Counted from the first letter of the stretch, positions 16,561-25,962 are shown. The stretch: 64,000 bases of DNA from Natranaeroarchaeum sulfidigenes (GCF_017094485.1 NZ_CP064786.1:2450788-2514787), one strand, 5' to 3'. Notes: a model not told the origin generated them from the sequence alone. Made by a program: numbers and translations.

Positions 16561-16845
16561 TCAGTTGGTCGGGATGGGTCCGTCACCGATGACTGCTTCG
16601 AGCTCGCCGACGAACTCCTGCCGACTCTGGAAATACGTCGTCTCGATGTCTTCGAGCAGCGTTTCGAGCGTCTGCGGACCGTCGGGAGTTCGGACCACCG
16701 TCTCGCCCTCGCGGCGGACGACCTCGCTTCGTTCGACCGGCCACGTGAGCCGTGAGGCGGGGCGGGCCAGCGGTGCGCCTTCGACTGGCGTCCCCTCGCC
16801 GAGCTCGACGGCGGGCGTCTCGTCTTCCGCGTCGTCGTCTGACAT
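16561..16845 (-). CDS. DUF5789-family haloarchaeal protein
   Basis: A 94-residue acidic protein starting at MSDDDAEDETP. The stretch from EGTPVEGAPLARPASRLTW through TVVRTPDGPQTLETLLEDI to YFQSRQEFVGELEAV matches the haloarchaeal family I know as DUF5789. Its function is unknown. It ends six bases before the start of the CPBP gene, so the two are probably co-transcribed. Confidence 0.82.
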   Translation of the reverse strand: MSDDDAEDETPAVELGEGTPVEGAPLARPASRLTWPVERSEVVRREGETVVRTPDGPQTLETLLEDIETTYFQSRQEFVGELEAVIGDGPIPTN

Positions 16846-17042
16846 GTATCGACGTTCAGGGCCCCGGCGATTATGTGTTTCGCTTCGGCTGTTCGTCGTA
16901 CTGCTGGAGAACGGCCGTCCGCGGGATCGTCCCGACTTTGTTTCATCACCGGAACTGAACGGCAATACTTGACGGCCCGGCGATCAGTGAACTGCAGGTG
17001 TCTGACATACTGTTATGTATGAGGGGCCACAATACGGCAACT

Positions 17043-18020
17043 ATGACTAGCCTCGCGGACGTTTACGAAGGCCACGTCGGGGAGGTCGGGGACGTCCGGC
17101 GGCTGTACGTCGGCATCGGTCTGTTCATCGCGGGAGCGGTGCTAACGGTTCTCGCGATGCTCGTCGCGACGACCGGCCTGCCGGGACTCGTCGGTATCGA
17201 GGGCGAGTTCACGCCGAACCTGATCGGCGGCGTCCTGGCCGGTCTTGGTGTTCCGGCGACGCTGCTCGGCGTCTCCACGATCCTTCCAGCAAGTGATCGG
17301 CTCCGCGCCGCCTCGGTGATCGGCGCGAGTATCGCCGTACTTGGCGTTGCGTTGTTCTGGCACGCCTACCCCAGCGACTGGGCAGGCTACAATCAGAACC
17401 TGACGCCATATGTACTGGGCGTGTACTTTCTCGGGATCATGATCACGCTCGGCTGTCTGTTCGTCGGCATTGCGAACTTCAAAGAGCGCAATGATCCGGG
17501 CGGCACAGTCTCGCTTGAGGTCCGCACCGAGTCCGGGGAAACCCGCGTCGTCGAGGTCGACCGCTCGGAGGTCCGGTCGGGGGGTCTCGGCGGCATCGGG
17601 ATGCTCGGCGGGACGCCGGACGGCGAGGTTGAAACGCAGACGAATCGGCCCGGAACGTCAGGAAGCGGCGCACAGAGCGACGCCAGTGCCTCCCGGAGGT
17701 CGACCCAGTCGAACCGCGAACCGGGGACCTACGGCACGTCCACCGGCGGAGTGACCCGGTCGAGCGGCGGAAGCGCAGGCGGACTCGGCCCCTCGGACAC
17801 CGCCAGCGACGGCGGGGCGAGTACGAGCGATATCAGTTCGCCGCTGGGAGATAGCCCCACCACATCGTCGGCGTCAAAGGATGTCGGTGATCAGTACTGC
17901 GGGAACTGTGAGCACTTCCGCTACGTCAAGTCCTCGGCCGGGATGCACCCCTACTGTGGCTACCACAACGAGGAGATGGACGACATGGACGCCTGCGAGA
18001 AGTGGGAGCCGAACCGCTGA
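17043..18020 (+). CDS. Membrane protein with C-terminal zinc-binding domain (DUF7139-like)
   Basis: A 325-residue protein. The N-terminal half has four to five hydrophobic segments (about residues 20-45, 60-80, 85-105 and 120-145). Then comes a basic/acidic stretch, a long Ser/Gly/Thr-rich linker (about residues 195-280), and a small C-terminal cysteine domain: YCGNCEHFRY, HPYCGYHNEEMDDMDACEKW. The four cysteines with histidines probably bind a metal. The architecture fits a haloarchaea-only family (DUF7139). Function is unknown. The ATG chosen lies next to the first conserved segment (LADVYEGHVGEV). It abuts the convergent Mut7-C gene with no gap. Confidence 0.75.
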   Translation: MTSLADVYEGHVGEVGDVRRLYVGIGLFIAGAVLTVLAMLVATTGLPGLVGIEGEFTPNLIGGVLAGLGVPATLLGVSTILPASDRLRAASVIGASIAVLGVALFWHAYPSDWAGYNQNLTPYVLGVYFLGIMITLGCLFVGIANFKERNDPGGTVSLEVRTESGETRVVEVDRSEVRSGGLGGIGMLGGTPDGEVETQTNRPGTSGSGAQSDASASRRSTQSNREPGTYGTSTGGVTRSSGGSAGGLGPSDTASDGGASTSDISSPLGDSPTTSSASKDVGDQYCGNCEHFRYVKSSAGMHPYCGYHNEEMDDMDACEKWEPNR

Positions 18021-18488
18021 TCAGCGTACCGATTCGAGCATCTCGACCATCCGGTTCCAGTGGCTCCCTTTCCAGAAGTACTGCTCACAGGAGCGACAGC
18101 GCCACAGCGTTGCCGCCATTTCGTCGCGTGGCAGTTCGTCGGGGACGTACTCCGGAATCTCCGGATCGGCCCCGGAAACCGGCTCGACAGCCCCGTTACA
18201 GCGACCGCATCGGCGTGGCGTCTCGGTCGGGCTGAGATCGACCGCGGCCGCGGCGAGTTCCGATAGCTGTCCTTCGGTCTCACGTTCGGTCAGCAAGATG
18301 GCAGCCTCCGCACGATCCGCCAGCCGCCGGTCACGCGTCAGTATCGTTCTGTCTTCGGCAACCGCGACCGCGAGCAGGGCGTCGTCGGCCTCGATATCCC
18401 GGTCAGGGGCGTAGACGGTATCGTGCCCACAGAGCCGGAGATACGGCGGCAGTCGACCACACATCGTGTCGACGAGAAAGCGCGCCAT
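18021..18488 (-). CDS. Mut7-C RNAse domain protein
   Basis: A 155-residue protein starting MARFLVDTMCGRLPPYLRLCGHDTVY, the hallmark of the Mut7-C domain, a PIN-like nuclease fold with the first aspartate in LVDTM. TILTRDRRLADRA gives a further acidic position. The C-terminal half is a zinc ribbon with CGRC and CRSC pairs. The family is named after C. elegans Mut-7 and is presumed to be an RNase, without a confirmed substrate in archaea. It lies 12 bases downstream of polX on the same strand, which suggests co-transcription. Confidence 0.9.
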   Translation of the reverse strand: MARFLVDTMCGRLPPYLRLCGHDTVYAPDRDIEADDALLAVAVAEDRTILTRDRRLADRAEAAILLTERETEGQLSELAAAAVDLSPTETPRRCGRCNGAVEPVSGADPEIPEYVPDELPRDEMAATLWRCRSCEQYFWKGSHWNRMVEMLESVR

Positions 18489-18500
18489 ACGAGACCGTAA

Positions 18501-20252
18501 TCAGTGAAGGAACCCCCGCAGTTCCTCCACGGGCCACGTGTTGACCACGTCGCTCGGCTCGGCCCAGCCGCGACGAGCGGTGTGGACGCCGTAGCGGACG
18601 TTTCCAAACTCACCGGGACTGTGGGCGTCCGTATTGATTGCGATCGGTGCTCCGGCCTCGACTGCGGTCTGAACCGGTCGACCCCACAGGTCGAGTCGCG
18701 TGGGGTTGCTGTTTACTTCGAGTGCGACGTCCTGCTCGGCGGCCACGGCTGCGATCTCCGTGACGTCCAGATCGAGGCCCGCACGCTGGTTGAGTAGTCG
18801 ACCGTGGGGGTGACCCAGCACGTCGACTGCCGGGTGTTCCATCGCCGTCGTGAGTCGTTCTGTGGCGGCGTCAATGTCGGCGTCAAGCGCGCTGTGTGGC
18901 GAGGCGACGATCACATCCAGCGCGTCCAGGACGTCCTCGCTCACCGAGAGCCCACCCTCGGCGTCGATGTTCGCCTCGACGCCCGTGAGAACCTCGACCT
19001 CGGCGTCCGCAGCGACTGCCTCAACGGCATCGATCTGCTCGATCAGTTCGTCGTCGTCCAGACCCGTATTCCCGAAAATACCGGGGCCGCTCGCGTGGTC
19101 GGTGACGGCGATGTACTCGTGGCCGAACGCGGCGGCCTGTCCGACCATCTCCTCGATCGTGAAGCCGCCGTCCGACCAGTCCGTGTGCGCGTGGATGTCC
19201 CCCCGAACGTCGGCCTCGGTGACGAGGTCGGGAAGCTCGCCCGCGGCCGCGGCCTCGATCTCGCCGCGCCCCTCGCGAAGCTCTGGCGGGATCGTCGGCA
19301 GATCGAGGGCGTCGTACATGCTCGCTTCGGTATGCCCACCGATCCGCTCGCCGACGCGCTGGTCGCTCTCGGGAGCCGCCACGTCGCTGATATCAAAGGC
19401 CCCGTACTCGTTGAGTTTGATGTCCCGATCGAGCGCGTAGTTACGCAGGTCGACGTTGTGCTCTTTGCTTCCCGTAAAGTACTGCAGCGCGCTCCCGAAC
19501 TCCGCGTCGACGACGACACGAATGTCGACCCGGACACCGCCGCCCGCCCGGACGCTTGCCTTGTTCTCGCCGGACTCGATCACTGACTCAACCCGCTCCC
19601 AGTCGGTGAAGGCATCGAGGACGGCACCGTGATCCTCGGCCCCGACCAGCACGTCGACGTCGCCGATCGTCGCGCGCCAGCGCCGGATCGAGCCAGCCAC
19701 TTCGACGCGCTCGACCGGATCGCTGTCTGCCAGATGCTTCACGATCGCGTCCGCAAGCGGGCGACCGTCACCCAGCAACTCTCGCTCGCGGGCACTCCGG
19801 GCGAACTCGATGTTCTCCAGAATGTTCTGTTCGGTTTTCGGGCCGAAGCCGTGGATCTCGCGTATCTTCTCCTCGCGGGCGGCCCGGTCCAGATCCGCGA
19901 GCGTCCGGACGCCGAGTTCGCGATACAGCGTCCCGACGGTCTTCGGGCCGACACCCTCAACCCGCGTGAGGGCGTCCATCTCGACCGGTAGCTCACCGCG
20001 AAGCTCCTCTAGCTCCTCGATCTTGCCGGTCTCGGTGTACTCGACGATCTTCGCCGCAATAGCGTCCCCGACGCCGTCTATCTCGTCGAGTGCGTCGGTT
20101 CCGTCCTCGGCAAGCGCGGCCACGGAGCTGGGATGCTCGCGGATGTTTTCGGCCGCCCGCCGGTAGGCGCGGGGTTTGTACTCGACGTCTTTCGCTTCGA
20201 GCAGGTCGGCCATCGCCTCCAGCGCGCCAGCGATCTCGTCGTCGGTCGTCAT
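18501..20252 (-). CDS. polX: DNA polymerase X family protein with PHP domain
   Basis: A 583-residue bacterial/archaeal-type PolX. In order it has an N-terminal 8-kDa-like helix-hairpin-helix region (DEIDGVGDAIAAKIVEY), a second HhH (LTRVEGVGPKTVGTLY), and the nucleotidyltransferase motif GSIRRWRATIGDVDVLVG with the paired aspartates. VRVDIRVV supplies the third aspartate, GSKEHNVDLRNYAL follows, and the protein closes with a PHP phosphoesterase domain (DIHAHTDWSDG, AVTDHASG, EVNSNPTRLDL, NTDAHS). PolX fills short gaps in base-excision repair, and the PHP domain gives 3'-5' exonuclease activity. Its start overlaps the stop of the upstream DUF5788-like gene by four bases (ATGA). Confidence 0.95.
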   Translation of the reverse strand: MTTDDEIAGALEAMADLLEAKDVEYKPRAYRRAAENIREHPSSVAALAEDGTDALDEIDGVGDAIAAKIVEYTETGKIEELEELRGELPVEMDALTRVEGVGPKTVGTLYRELGVRTLADLDRAAREEKIREIHGFGPKTEQNILENIEFARSARERELLGDGRPLADAIVKHLADSDPVERVEVAGSIRRWRATIGDVDVLVGAEDHGAVLDAFTDWERVESVIESGENKASVRAGGGVRVDIRVVVDAEFGSALQYFTGSKEHNVDLRNYALDRDIKLNEYGAFDISDVAAPESDQRVGERIGGHTEASMYDALDLPTIPPELREGRGEIEAAAAGELPDLVTEADVRGDIHAHTDWSDGGFTIEEMVGQAAAFGHEYIAVTDHASGPGIFGNTGLDDDELIEQIDAVEAVAADAEVEVLTGVEANIDAEGGLSVSEDVLDALDVIVASPHSALDADIDAATERLTTAMEHPAVDVLGHPHGRLLNQRAGLDLDVTEIAAVAAEQDVALEVNSNPTRLDLWGRPVQTAVEAGAPIAINTDAHSPGEFGNVRYGVHTARRGWAEPSDVVNTWPVEELRGFLH

Positions 20253-20704
20253 CGACCCCTCCCCGCCCCGCCGAGGCGGCCCGAGCTTGTGTCCTCGTGA
20301 CCGAGTGCCTGTTTGAGAAACGACATCCAGCGCTTCTTGTCGGCAGTCTCCTGTGCCATCGCCTCTCCTTCGAGGTCAGTGGGCTGGAGGTTCTCCAGGG
20401 CGTTGAGCGCGCGGTCGAGTCCGACGATCGAGCGGGCCAGTCGTTCGCCCTCCTCGAAACTAATATCCCCCTCTTCGATCCGCTGGCGGCGCTGGAGACG
20501 CTCCCGGCGCAGGTTCTTTTTCGCCCGGTCGACGCGCTCGCGCTCGCTCGCCGGGTACGTCTCCCGGCGCTTGATCTCGAAGACGAACTCGTGGAGGTCG
20601 ATCTCCTCGCCCTGCACGGCGATCCGCTCGGGGATCTCCGCGCCGACCGTCGCACCCTCGCGGTCGACGCGTTCGAGGAGCTGTTTGCGCTGGTACTCCT
20701 GCAT
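20249..20704 (-). CDS. DUF5788-like helical protein, polX operon
   Basis: A 151-residue highly charged protein starting MQEYQRKQLLERVDREGATVG. Most of it is predicted helix rich in Arg/Glu (RAKKNLRRERLQRRQRIEEGD, SIVGLDRALNALENL) with a Gly-rich tail. It resembles a haloarchaeal family of unknown function (DUF5788). The four-base overlap with polX argues that it works with, or is co-regulated with, the repair polymerase. I see no metal or nucleotide motif. Confidence 0.75.
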   Translation of the reverse strand: MQEYQRKQLLERVDREGATVGAEIPERIAVQGEEIDLHEFVFEIKRRETYPASERERVDRAKKNLRRERLQRRQRIEEGDISFEEGERLARSIVGLDRALNALENLQPTDLEGEAMAQETADKKRWMSFLKQALGHEDTSSGRLGGAGRGR

Positions 20705-20790
20705 ACTCGTTCGGAGGGCACCGACCGGCAAAAAGCCACGGCGAAATCGGACCGCAAACCCCTTTTGAGGGCCGCCCGAAGGGTGAGCAA

Positions 20791-21738
20791 ATGGCGAACT
20801 GCGACGTGTGTGGGCGCGAAGAGAACATGCCGTACAACTGTAGTCAGTGCGGCGGGACGTTCTGTCCGGAGCATCGCCTGCCGGAGAACCACGACTGTCC
20901 GGGACTCAACCAGTGGAACGATCCGAGCGGCGTCTTCGACAGCGGGTTCGACGACAGCGTCGACGACCGTGGCGGCTCTCGCAGCCTGCTCGACCGGCTC
21001 GGAATCGACACCGGTCCGGGCGGGCCGCTGGCGTACTTCCGCGGGAACATGACGTTCGTGTTCCTCGTGTTGATGTGGCTCACGTTTGCCGCCCAGTTGG
21101 CCGTTCAGACGTTTACTGGCGTGGTCGGCAACCCCGGGATCTACGACTGGTCCCTGTTTCGGGCACTGTTCACGCTCGATCCCCAGAACCCACTGTACCT
21201 CTGGACGTGGGTCACGTCGATTTTCGCACACGGCGGACTGTTCCACATCGCGGTCAACAGCATCGTGATCTACTTCTTCGGCCGACTGGTCGAGGACTAC
21301 ATCGGCTCCAGAGAGTTCGCCGTACTGTTCATCGTCAGTGGGATCCTCGCGGGGCTCGGACAGATCGGCATCGGTATTCTCATGGGCGATGCAGTGCCCG
21401 TACTCGGAGCAAGCGGCGCAGCGCTGGCGATCATGGGCGTCCTGACGATTCTGAACCCCGGACTCAAAGTGTACGTCTACTTCATCCTCCCGATGCCGAT
21501 CTGGCTGCTGACCGTGCTGTTCGCGGGCTATTCGGTGTTTGCAGCCAGTGCCCCGGGGGTTGGGTCAGGCGTCGCTCATATCGCCCACCTCATCGGTCTC
21601 GGTATCGGACTGGTCTACGGGAACTACGTCAAAGGGCAGATCCGGACGCCGAATCAGGTCCAGCTAGGCGGGGGGCGCGGTCCCGGTGGCCCCGGGGGTC
21701 CGGGCGGCCCTGGCGGTCCGGGCCGCGGCCGGTTCTGA
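20791..21738 (+). CDS. Rhomboid intramembrane serine protease with N-terminal AN1 zinc finger
   Basis: A 315-residue protein. Residues 1-40 are an AN1-type zinc finger (CDVC, CSQCGGTFC, HRLPENHDC; cysteines 4, 7, 17, 20, 25, 36 and histidines 28, 34). Six or more membrane segments follow. The rhomboid catalytic serine is in GASGAALAIMG (about Ser 208), and the catalytic histidine is in VAHIAHLIGLGIG (His 266, or less likely His 263). The C-terminus is a Gly/Pro repeat tail (GPGGPGGPGG). This AN1-rhomboid fusion is the architecture of the second rhomboid protease of Haloferax (RhoII type). Rhomboids cut substrate transmembrane helices. Endonuclease V follows three bases later. Confidence 0.92.
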   Translation: MANCDVCGREENMPYNCSQCGGTFCPEHRLPENHDCPGLNQWNDPSGVFDSGFDDSVDDRGGSRSLLDRLGIDTGPGGPLAYFRGNMTFVFLVLMWLTFAAQLAVQTFTGVVGNPGIYDWSLFRALFTLDPQNPLYLWTWVTSIFAHGGLFHIAVNSIVIYFFGRLVEDYIGSREFAVLFIVSGILAGLGQIGIGILMGDAVPVLGASGAALAIMGVLTILNPGLKVYVYFILPMPIWLLTVLFAGYSVFAASAPGVGSGVAHIAHLIGLGIGLVYGNYVKGQIRTPNQVQLGGGRGPGGPGGPGGPGGPGRGRF

Positions 21739-21741
21739 TCG

Positions 21742-22524
21742 ATGCGTGGCCCGCCAGAGCTGGTCCGTCCCGATCTCGTACCCGATCCCGGGAACAGCCA
21801 CGACGAGATGGAAGCCCAGCAGCGCGAGATTGCTGCTGTAGCGACGTTCACCGACGACTTCGAGTTCGATCCGGCACCGATCATCGATGGGCAGCTTGCG
21901 ACGCCGGGCGAGGAGCCCCCGCTCGTCGCTGGCGTCGATCAGGCGTTTCTCGACGACCGGGCAATCAGCGCAATCGTCGTTTCACGGGGTGGCGAGATCA
22001 TCGAGCGCGTCTATTCGGTGACCGATCTCTCGATCCCCTATATTCCGGGGTTGCTGGCGTTCCGAGAGGGCGGCCCGATCCTCGATGCAGTCGAGAAGCT
22101 GACGAACACACCCGACCTGTTCGTCTTCGACGGGAGCGGCCGGATCCACTTTCGCGAAGCTGGGATCGCGACCCACATCGGTGTCGTGCTCGACGTGCCA
22201 AGTATCGGCGTCGCCAAGAGCCTGCTGTGTGGGACGCCCACCTGGTCAATCGAGGGGCTCGCGGCGGACGAGCGCGTCCCCATCGAGGCTGACGCGGACG
22301 TCACCGCGCCGGACGGAGCGACGATCGGCTATGCCGTCCAGACGCGCCAGTACGACTCGCCGAATCGTCACATCAACCCGCTGTACGTCAGCCCAGGACA
22401 CCGGGTCGGGCCAGCAACCGCCGCCGATCTCGTGCTTGCACTTGCCGACGGCTACAAACTGCCCGAGCCGACACGGCGGGCCGACGCGTACGCCGAGGAA
22501 GCGAAGTCGCTCGTCCAGGACTGA
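21742..22524 (+). CDS. nfi: Endonuclease V
   Basis: A 260-residue endonuclease V, which nicks DNA (or RNA) near deaminated adenine (inosine). Visible family motifs are LVAGVDQAF (first acidic residue), SIPYIPGLLAFREG (the Y-x-P-G-L-L-x-F-R-E signature), LFVFDGSGRIHFREAGIATHIGV (metal aspartate and conserved G-x-A-x-H) and IGVAKSLL. The start is three bases after the rhomboid stop, so both sit on one transcript. The length is slightly longer than bacterial Nfi (about 225) because of an N-terminal extension. Confidence 0.93.
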   Translation: MRGPPELVRPDLVPDPGNSHDEMEAQQREIAAVATFTDDFEFDPAPIIDGQLATPGEEPPLVAGVDQAFLDDRAISAIVVSRGGEIIERVYSVTDLSIPYIPGLLAFREGGPILDAVEKLTNTPDLFVFDGSGRIHFREAGIATHIGVVLDVPSIGVAKSLLCGTPTWSIEGLAADERVPIEADADVTAPDGATIGYAVQTRQYDSPNRHINPLYVSPGHRVGPATAADLVLALADGYKLPEPTRRADAYAEEAKSLVQD

Positions 22525-22585
22525 ACGCCCATTATGACGCCGGAATTTCTCCCACCCTTAATTACCTGGCGGCTAATTGGACCAC

Positions 22586-23461
22586 ATGGCCGACACGCAA
22601 GACGACGAGACGGGCGAGACGCCGCCCCGTGAGGGGAAACTGAAGACGGTGCTGATAACCGGCTGTTCGTCTGGGATTGGACGCGAGGCCGCGAAGGCAT
22701 TTCTCGACGACGACGGGTGGACGGTCTACGCGACCGCGCGCGATACCGACGACATCGCCGACCTCGGCGAGGCCGGATGTGAGACGGCCGAGCTGGACGT
22801 CACCGACGAGAACCATGTCCGACAGGTGGTCGAACGGGTCCTCAGCGAGACCGGGCGGATCGACGCGCTGATCAACAACGCCGGCTACGGCCAAATGGGA
22901 CCAATCGAGGAAGTCCCAACCGAAGTCGTCCACGAACAGTTCGATGTCAACGTCTACGGGCCACATCGACTGATCAGAGCCGTCCTCCCCCACATGCGAG
23001 AGCGCGAGCGCGGGACCATCGTGAACGTCTCCAGCGTTGGGGGACGCGTTTCCCACCCGGGCGGCGGCGTCTACTGCGGCTCGAAATTCGCGCTCGAAGC
23101 GATGAGCGATGCGCTCCGTTCGGAGGTCGAGCCGTTCGACATCGATGTCGCGCTGGTCGAGCCCGGGCCAGTGAATACCTCCTTCGGCGACGAGATGCGA
23201 GCCCGAACCGATAAACTGGAGCGTTCCGGCGCGTACGACTGGTTTTACTCGGTGATCGAGGATACCCAGCTCATCGGCGGTGGCGGGTTCGGCTCAATCG
23301 AAGCAAAAGAAGTCGCTGAAACCATCCTCGAAGCCGCGAACAGCCCGAATCCCAGCCCACGCTACCCTGTAGGACAGTTCGGCAAGCTGAGTTCGCTCGC
23401 CAGACTCGCGCCCGACCCGATCCGCGATGCCGTGTTCGGGATCGTTCGGCGGTTCGTCTGA
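22586..23461 (+). CDS. Short-chain dehydrogenase/reductase
   Basis: A 291-residue classical SDR. TVLITGCSSGIGREAA is the TGxxxGxG cofactor motif, ALINNAGYGQMG the NNAG motif, and the catalytic Ser-Tyr-Lys reads VNVSSVGGR then YCGSKFALEA. Acidic residues near YATARDTDD favour neither NAD nor NADP clearly. The C-terminal part after VEPGPVNTSF is the substrate loop. The substrate is unknown. The ATG follows an AT-rich region (22555-22575). The gene converges on the ArsA-type gene with five bases between the stops. Confidence 0.9.
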   Translation: MADTQDDETGETPPREGKLKTVLITGCSSGIGREAAKAFLDDDGWTVYATARDTDDIADLGEAGCETAELDVTDENHVRQVVERVLSETGRIDALINNAGYGQMGPIEEVPTEVVHEQFDVNVYGPHRLIRAVLPHMRERERGTIVNVSSVGGRVSHPGGGVYCGSKFALEAMSDALRSEVEPFDIDVALVEPGPVNTSFGDEMRARTDKLERSGAYDWFYSVIEDTQLIGGGGFGSIEAKEVAETILEAANSPNPSPRYPVGQFGKLSSLARLAPDPIRDAVFGIVRRFV

Positions 23462-23466
23462 ACCAG

Positions 23467-24660
23467 TCAAGAGAGACAGCGCGCAACAGTCCGGAGCATC
23501 CGTTCTCCACGCACTTCGTCGGCAAACAGCGGGACGCGCTTGATTTCGTGGCCGCGGAACAACTCGTGTGCGGATCCCAGCGCCGCCTGCTGGACGTCCC
23601 AGCGACGCTGGCAGAACTCGCAACTGTCGAGGTCCGGCGTGACGAACTGATCGGCATCGACATCGTCGGTCACGTCCGCCAGATCCTCCATCACTTTGTT
23701 CACAACCACTGTTCCGACGGGAATCTCGAACTCACGCAACTGGTCGACCAGTCGCTGGCTCTCGAAAACGCTCATCTCCTCGGGGACCATCACGACACGG
23801 AAGTCGGTCTGGGCCGGGTCACGCAAGGTCTCACGGAGGCGTTCGATCCGCTCGCTGAGCTCTCGCAACTCGTCGACACCACCCTCCTCGGGGACGTCCT
23901 CGCCGCCGAACATCCCTTTGACGCCCTCCAGCATTCCACTGAACCGCTCGCGCATCGCGAGGACCCGGCCGACCATGGTATCCATGATCTCGGGGAGTTC
24001 GAGCAGTCGCAGGGTGTGACCCGTCGGCGCAGTATCGACGACCACCCGATCGAAGCGTGGGTCGTCCATGTACTCGATGAGTTTCTGGATCGCCACCGCC
24101 TCGTCCGAGCCCGGCATCGACCCGCCCATCAGCATGTCCATCGGCCCATCACCGCCGAGCAGGTCGCCGAGACCGCCCAGACCGCCCTGTGAGCCAGTAC
24201 CGGCACCGGCCTCTGCACTCATATCCGGGCCGCCTGCAGACCCGGGTTCGGCCCCAGCGCCACCGCCGAACATCGCGGCGTTCTCCTCCATCGCATCATC
24301 CGGATCGATCTCGGCGGCGTACAGCGGAACGTCCTCGCGAATCCGTTCCGGGCGCGGCGAGATGTCGGCCTCGAAGGTATCCGACAGCGAGTGAGCCGGA
24401 TCGGTCGAGACGACCAGCGTTTTCGTCCCCGACTCGGCGCTGGCCAGCGCGGTCGCCGCGGCCATTGTCGTCTTCCCGACGCCGCCTTTGCCGCCGTAGA
24501 GGACGTACTCGGGCGTCTCGGGCGTAATTTCGATACCGGGTTCGACGTCAACCTCGACCCCGTCGTCATCACTCTCATCGATCGGATCTGCAGACCCATC
24601 ATCCGGCTCCGTCGACCCCTCCTCGACCTCGTCGACCGCCTCGACGTCGATGCTGCTCAT
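23467..24660 (-). CDS. ArsA/Get3 (TRC40)-family ATPase
   Basis: A 397-residue deviant-Walker P-loop ATPase. About 60 acidic N-terminal residues precede LYGGKGGVGKTTMAAA (the KGGVGKT P-loop). VVSTDPAHSLSDTF is switch I, VVVDTAPTGHTLRLLELP is switch II, and SCEFCQRRW is the C-x-x-C motif that binds zinc at the dimer interface in Get3. A Gly/Met-rich insertion around residues 140-190 (MFGGGAGAEPG, MDMLMGGSMPG) resembles the client-binding region. Archaeal members are thought to target tail-anchored membrane proteins, and an arsenite pump role is less likely because no ArsB lies nearby. Confidence 0.88.
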   Translation of the reverse strand: MSSIDVEAVDEVEEGSTEPDDGSADPIDESDDDGVEVDVEPGIEITPETPEYVLYGGKGGVGKTTMAAATALASAESGTKTLVVSTDPAHSLSDTFEADISPRPERIREDVPLYAAEIDPDDAMEENAAMFGGGAGAEPGSAGGPDMSAEAGAGTGSQGGLGGLGDLLGGDGPMDMLMGGSMPGSDEAVAIQKLIEYMDDPRFDRVVVDTAPTGHTLRLLELPEIMDTMVGRVLAMRERFSGMLEGVKGMFGGEDVPEEGGVDELRELSERIERLRETLRDPAQTDFRVVMVPEEMSVFESQRLVDQLREFEIPVGTVVVNKVMEDLADVTDDVDADQFVTPDLDSCEFCQRRWDVQQAALGSAHELFRGHEIKRVPLFADEVRGERMLRTVARCLS

Positions 24661-24787
24661 ACCCGCGCTACCGCTCGCGGGCTTGTGTACCCGTCGGTTC
24701 ATATGGGATCGGGCGGCCAGAGCGCATGGACGCCCGGGGTCGGTGGGCAGGGCCGACCGACAGTCCGACTACCCCGAAAGGGCTGCG

Positions 24788-25885
24788 CTAGAAATACTCC
24801 GCGAGCCGATCCGCGGCCTCGTCGACACGCGGCGAGAGCAACGCGAATCGAAGCCACTCGTCGCGGGCGCTCCCGAACGCCTCGCCGGGCATCCCTGCGA
24901 CCCCGGTGTCGTCGATCAACTGCTCGACGTTCGCAAGTGTCCCCGGGAACTCCGGGAACCGTGCGAGGACGTAGAAGCCACCGTCAGGAATCGTGTATTC
25001 GGCACCCGCCTGTTCAAGACCGTCGGTAAACGCCTCGATCCGCGCATACATCCGTTCGCGGTTCTCCCGGTAGTACGCGGGCTCGGTTTCCTGTAGCGCC
25101 TGCAGGACAGCGTACTGGGCAGGACGGCTTCCGGCCACGTTGACCAGCATGTGCCGCGTCTTCACCGAGTCGATCAGCGCGTGCGGGACCACAGCGTAGC
25201 CGACCCGGAACCCGGTGATCGCCAGCGACTTCGAGAAGGAGTTGGTGACGATTCGATGGTCGGAGTCGACTGCCAGCGCGCTCGAAAAGTCACCGGAGTA
25301 GTCGAAATGGTCATACACCTCGTCGCTAACAAGTATAGCGTCGACATCCTCCGCAATCGCCACGAGTTCGCACATCGTCGACTCGTCGTACACCGCACCG
25401 GTCGGGTTGTTCGGCGTCGTCACGACGATCGCCGCAGTCTCCTCGGTGGCGGCGTCGCGGATCAGCGCCGGATCGAGCGTGCCATCCGCATTTGCTGAGA
25501 CGTACTCCGGAACACCGCTCAACAGCTCCGCCTTCCGTGGGTAGTACGGGTACACCGGATCAGTGAGGAGTACCTCATCGCCTCCTGAACGCTCCAGCGC
25601 CGCGGCCATCGCGAGGTAGTTCGCCTCCGCGCCGCCGTTCGTGACGACAACCTGTTCGAGATCGACTCCTCGGCGGTCGGCAATCTCGGCGCGGAGCTTC
25701 GTCAGTCCCTCGCTGGGCTGGTACTGGAACGCGTCGGGCTCGCTATCAGCGTACTCGACGAGCCCCTCGCGAAGCGCGGCAGGGGGTTCCCAGTCGGGGC
25801 TGCCACTTACCATGTTGATCACGTCACCATCAGCGCGGTCGGCGTACTGCATGACCTGAAAGAACAGTGGCCGGTCGTTGCTCAT
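24788..25885 (-). CDS. Pyridoxal-phosphate aminotransferase, class I/II
   Basis: A 365-residue fold-type I aminotransferase. The family signature includes NMVSGSPDWEPP (substrate loop), YQPSEGLTKLRAEIADRRG, VTNGGAEANYLA (phosphate-binding turn), TTPNNPTGAVYDE, LVSDEVYDHFDY and the PLP lysine in TNSFSKSLAITGFRVGY. It would act on aspartate, aromatic or other amino acids in the cytoplasm, and sequence alone does not fix the specificity. It is divergent from the CinA-type gene, with only 77 bases between the starts. Confidence 0.92.
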   Translation of the reverse strand: MSNDRPLFFQVMQYADRADGDVINMVSGSPDWEPPAALREGLVEYADSEPDAFQYQPSEGLTKLRAEIADRRGVDLEQVVVTNGGAEANYLAMAAALERSGGDEVLLTDPVYPYYPRKAELLSGVPEYVSANADGTLDPALIRDAATEETAAIVVTTPNNPTGAVYDESTMCELVAIAEDVDAILVSDEVYDHFDYSGDFSSALAVDSDHRIVTNSFSKSLAITGFRVGYAVVPHALIDSVKTRHMLVNVAGSRPAQYAVLQALQETEPAYYRENRERMYARIEAFTDGLEQAGAEYTIPDGGFYVLARFPEFPGTLANVEQLIDDTGVAGMPGEAFGSARDEWLRFALLSPRVDEAADRLAEYF

Positions 25886-25962
25886 GGCACTTCGTTCGAG
25901 CGGTGACGGGAGTCTCTTTCGGGACGGCGGGGATTCAAGACGGTGCCGATCGATTCGCCGAT

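Noticed and set aside
20847..22292. 481-codon plus-strand frame spanning rhomboid and endonuclease V in another frame
   Set aside because: Arg-rich translation typical of an out-of-frame reading. Both real genes have clear catalytic motifs.
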